A stretch of DNA of 64,000 nucleotides from Nocardiopsis sp. NRRL B-16309. Lineage in GTDB: Bacteria > Actinomycetota > Actinomycetes > Streptosporangiales > Streptosporangiaceae. Within the stretch, counting starts at the first letter, position 1, and each line of letters opens with the position of its first letter. This document shows positions 62,503 to 64,000 of the stretch, one piece after another. A program made the position numbers and the translations under genes. The notes beneath the pieces were generated by a model. The model searched no databases. It was not told where the DNA came from and saw only the letters and a program-made list of their open reading frames with translations. Location: positions 1 to 64,000 of the forward strand of contig NZ_LGEC01000092.1 in assembly GCF_001279585.1 (NCBI RefSeq), in the 5' to 3' direction.

Positions 62503-64000
62503 CCACCGTCCTGCCCACGACCTGGACCTCGGCGGGCGGCATCGCCCTGGCCGACCGGGTCCCCCGGGAACTGCGCGCGGCCTGGACCGCGCGGGGGCTG
62601 TGCCCCGGCCGGGACCTGTACACCCTGTTCGGCGAGCACGTACGGGCCGCGCCCGACCGCGCGGCGGTGATCGACGCCCAGGGCGTGCTCGACTACGCCG
62701 GGCTGGACGCCGCGGTGCGCCGCGCCGCCACAGCCCTGTCCGGGGCCGGATACGGACCGGCCGACATCATCGCGATCCGGCTGCCCAACGGGCGCGAGGC
62801 GGTGACGGCCGAACTCGCGGTCGCCGCGATCGGGGCCGTGTCCCTGCCGATACCCGAGCGCCCCTGGCGCGACGTCGCCGGCCTGCTCGGACGCTCCCGC
62901 GCCGGGGCGCTCGTCACCGGCCCCGGCGAGACCGGGTACGCCCGTGGCCACCGGGCCGACCTGCCCCACCTGCGCGGGCTGTGGACCTTCGGCCCCGCCG
63001 TCCCCGGCGCCCGCTCCCTGGACCGGCCCGACCCGGGGCGGGCCGAGCACTGGAACCCGGCGCGCCCGGACCCGGAGGCCCCCGCCCGCCTCCTGGTCTC
63101 CTCGGGCTCGGAGGCCGAACCCGCGATGGTCGCCTACTCCCACAACGCCATGGCCGGCGGACGCGGCAACTACGTGGCGGCACTGCACCCCGGCCCCGGG
63201 CCGATGCGCAACCTCGTCCTGGTCTCCCTGGCCTCCTCGTTCGGGTCCTGCGGCGTCCCTGTCACCCTGGCCCGGCTCGGCGGCACCCTCGTGGTGCTGC
63301 CCCGGTTCGAGGCCGCCGCCGCCCTGCGCGCGGTCGAGTCGCACCGGCCCACCCACCTGACGGGGGTGCCCACGATGCTGCGCCGCATGGCCGAGCATCC
63401 GGGGCAGGAGGCCGCGGACCTGTCCTCACTCCAGCGGATCGTGGCCAGCGGGGCCCCGCTGCACCGGGAGGTCCACGATGCCTGCGTCCGGCGCTTCGGG
63501 CGGCCGGTGGTCAACGTCTACGGCTCCACCGACGGGGTCAACTGCCACACCGGCCGCGACCCGCGGGGCTGGGTTCCGGGACTGGCCGGGTACCCCGACC
63601 CCGACGTGGCCGAGGTGAGCGTCCGCGACCCCGAGGGCCGCCCGGTCGCCCCGGGGCGGACGGGGGAGATCTGGGCCCTGGGGCCGATGAGCCCGCTGTG
63701 CTACGTCGCGGCACCCGACCTGGACGCCTCCCGCCGCGCCCCGGGCGGGTGGGTGCGCACCGGAGACCTCGGGCGGATGGACGCCGACGGCGCGCTCTGG
63801 ATCGTCGACCGGATGCGGCGCGTGGTCATCCGGGGCGGCGTCAACCTGGCCCCGGCCGAGGTGGAGCGCGAGCTCAGCGCCCACCCCGACCTCGCGGACG
63901 CCCACTGCGTGCCGGTCCCCGATCCCGATCTGGGCGAGCGGATGTGCGCCTGTGTGGCGCCCCGGAAGGGGGCCGAGCCGCCCACACCCGGTGCCCTGAC
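62499..64000 (+). CDS. AMP-forming acyl ligase (2), cut by the window edge
   Basis: At least 500 residues, open at the right edge. It resembles aryl/acyl-AMP ligases: VYGSTDGVNCHTG, TGDLGRMDADGALWIVDRMR (A7-A8) and VIRGGVNLAPAEVEREL, with GERMCACVAPRKG near the edge. The nucleotide P-loop, normally TSGTTGxPK, reads LLVSSGSEAEPAMVAYSH (about residues 198-215), without the Lys. Catalysis may be altered, although EntE-type enzymes also vary here. The start is TTG 62499 with GGAGG at 62487-62491. It differs strongly from the first ligase, so the two probably activate different acids. Confidence 0.8.
   Translation, partial: MTTVLPTTWTSAGGIALADRVPRELRAAWTARGLCPGRDLYTLFGEHVRAAPDRAAVIDAQGVLDYAGLDAAVRRAATALSGAGYGPADIIAIRLPNGREAVTAELAVAAIGAVSLPIPERPWRDVAGLLGRSRAGALVTGPGETGYARGHRADLPHLRGLWTFGPAVPGARSLDRPDPGRAEHWNPARPDPEAPARLLVSSGSEAEPAMVAYSHNAMAGGRGNYVAALHPGPGPMRNLVLVSLASSFGSCGVPVTLARLGGTLVVLPRFEAAAALRAVESHRPTHLTGVPTMLRRMAEHPGQEAADLSSLQRIVASGAPLHREVHDACVRRFGRPVVNVYGSTDGVNCHTGRDPRGWVPGLAGYPDPDVAEVSVRDPEGRPVAPGRTGEIWALGPMSPLCYVAAPDLDASRRAPGGWVRTGDLGRMDADGALWIVDRMRRVVIRGGVNLAPAEVERELSAHPDLADAHCVPVPDPDLGERMCACVAPRKGAEPPTPGAL

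Overview
The window is very GC-rich DNA with GTG/TTG starts, four-base gene overlaps and an actinobacterial gene order. The order pyk, ANTAR regulator, liv transporter, polA, rpsA, coaE, uvrB, then pyrG, nudix, xerD, parA, scpA, scpB, rluB, aroH, tyrA, cmk, der is typical of Streptosporangiales and Streptomycetales chromosomes. A Nocardiopsis-like organism is my best guess from gene content; I could not search a database.

1-43.3 kb is mostly conserved core. It starts with pyruvate kinase, a membrane protein, a free-standing LAGLIDADG endonuclease and a tRNA with a CAA anticodon. Next come an ANTAR response regulator and a branched-chain amino acid ABC transporter (livH-livM-livG-livF, with livK convergent). 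Then follow a thioesterase, DNA polymerase I, ArfB, ribosomal protein S1, a GNAT enzyme, CoaE, UvrB, a DUF3060 lipoprotein, a second GNAT protein and an HMG-CoA-lyase-type enzyme. A CmtR-like metal sensor sits with a CDF exporter. The run pyrG to der covers pyrimidine synthesis, chromosome segregation (ParA, ScpA, ScpB, XerD), a pseudouridine synthase with a huge RGG-type tail, aromatic amino acid enzymes, CMP kinase and Der. An MHS-type permease and a DUF523 protein close this part.

43.4-46.2 kb is a small mosaic bounded by two identical tRNA-Pro(GGG) genes lying in a ~180-bp direct repeat. Between them are the C-terminal remnant of a tyrosine recombinase, an orphan SUKH-like immunity protein and a secreted coiled-coil cell-wall hydrolase-like protein. 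It looks like the scar of an integrative element that used tRNA-Pro.

46.3-64 kb is an accessory, tightly coupled gene set that runs off the right edge. Block one holds two Gfo/Idh/MocA dehydrogenases, a TIM-barrel isomerase, an M20 amidohydrolase, an Ldh2-type dehydrogenase and a small unknown protein. An EF-hand protein stands alone. Block two holds two DegT-type PLP aminotransferases, a UbiA prenyltransferase, an FAD oxidoreductase, two adenylate-forming ligases and an unusual fused class III CoA transferase. The set suggests oxidation, isomerisation and transamination of a polar building block, with acyl-CoA activation/transfer and prenylation. I do not recognise it as a known pathway, and no PKS or NRPS is visible in the window.
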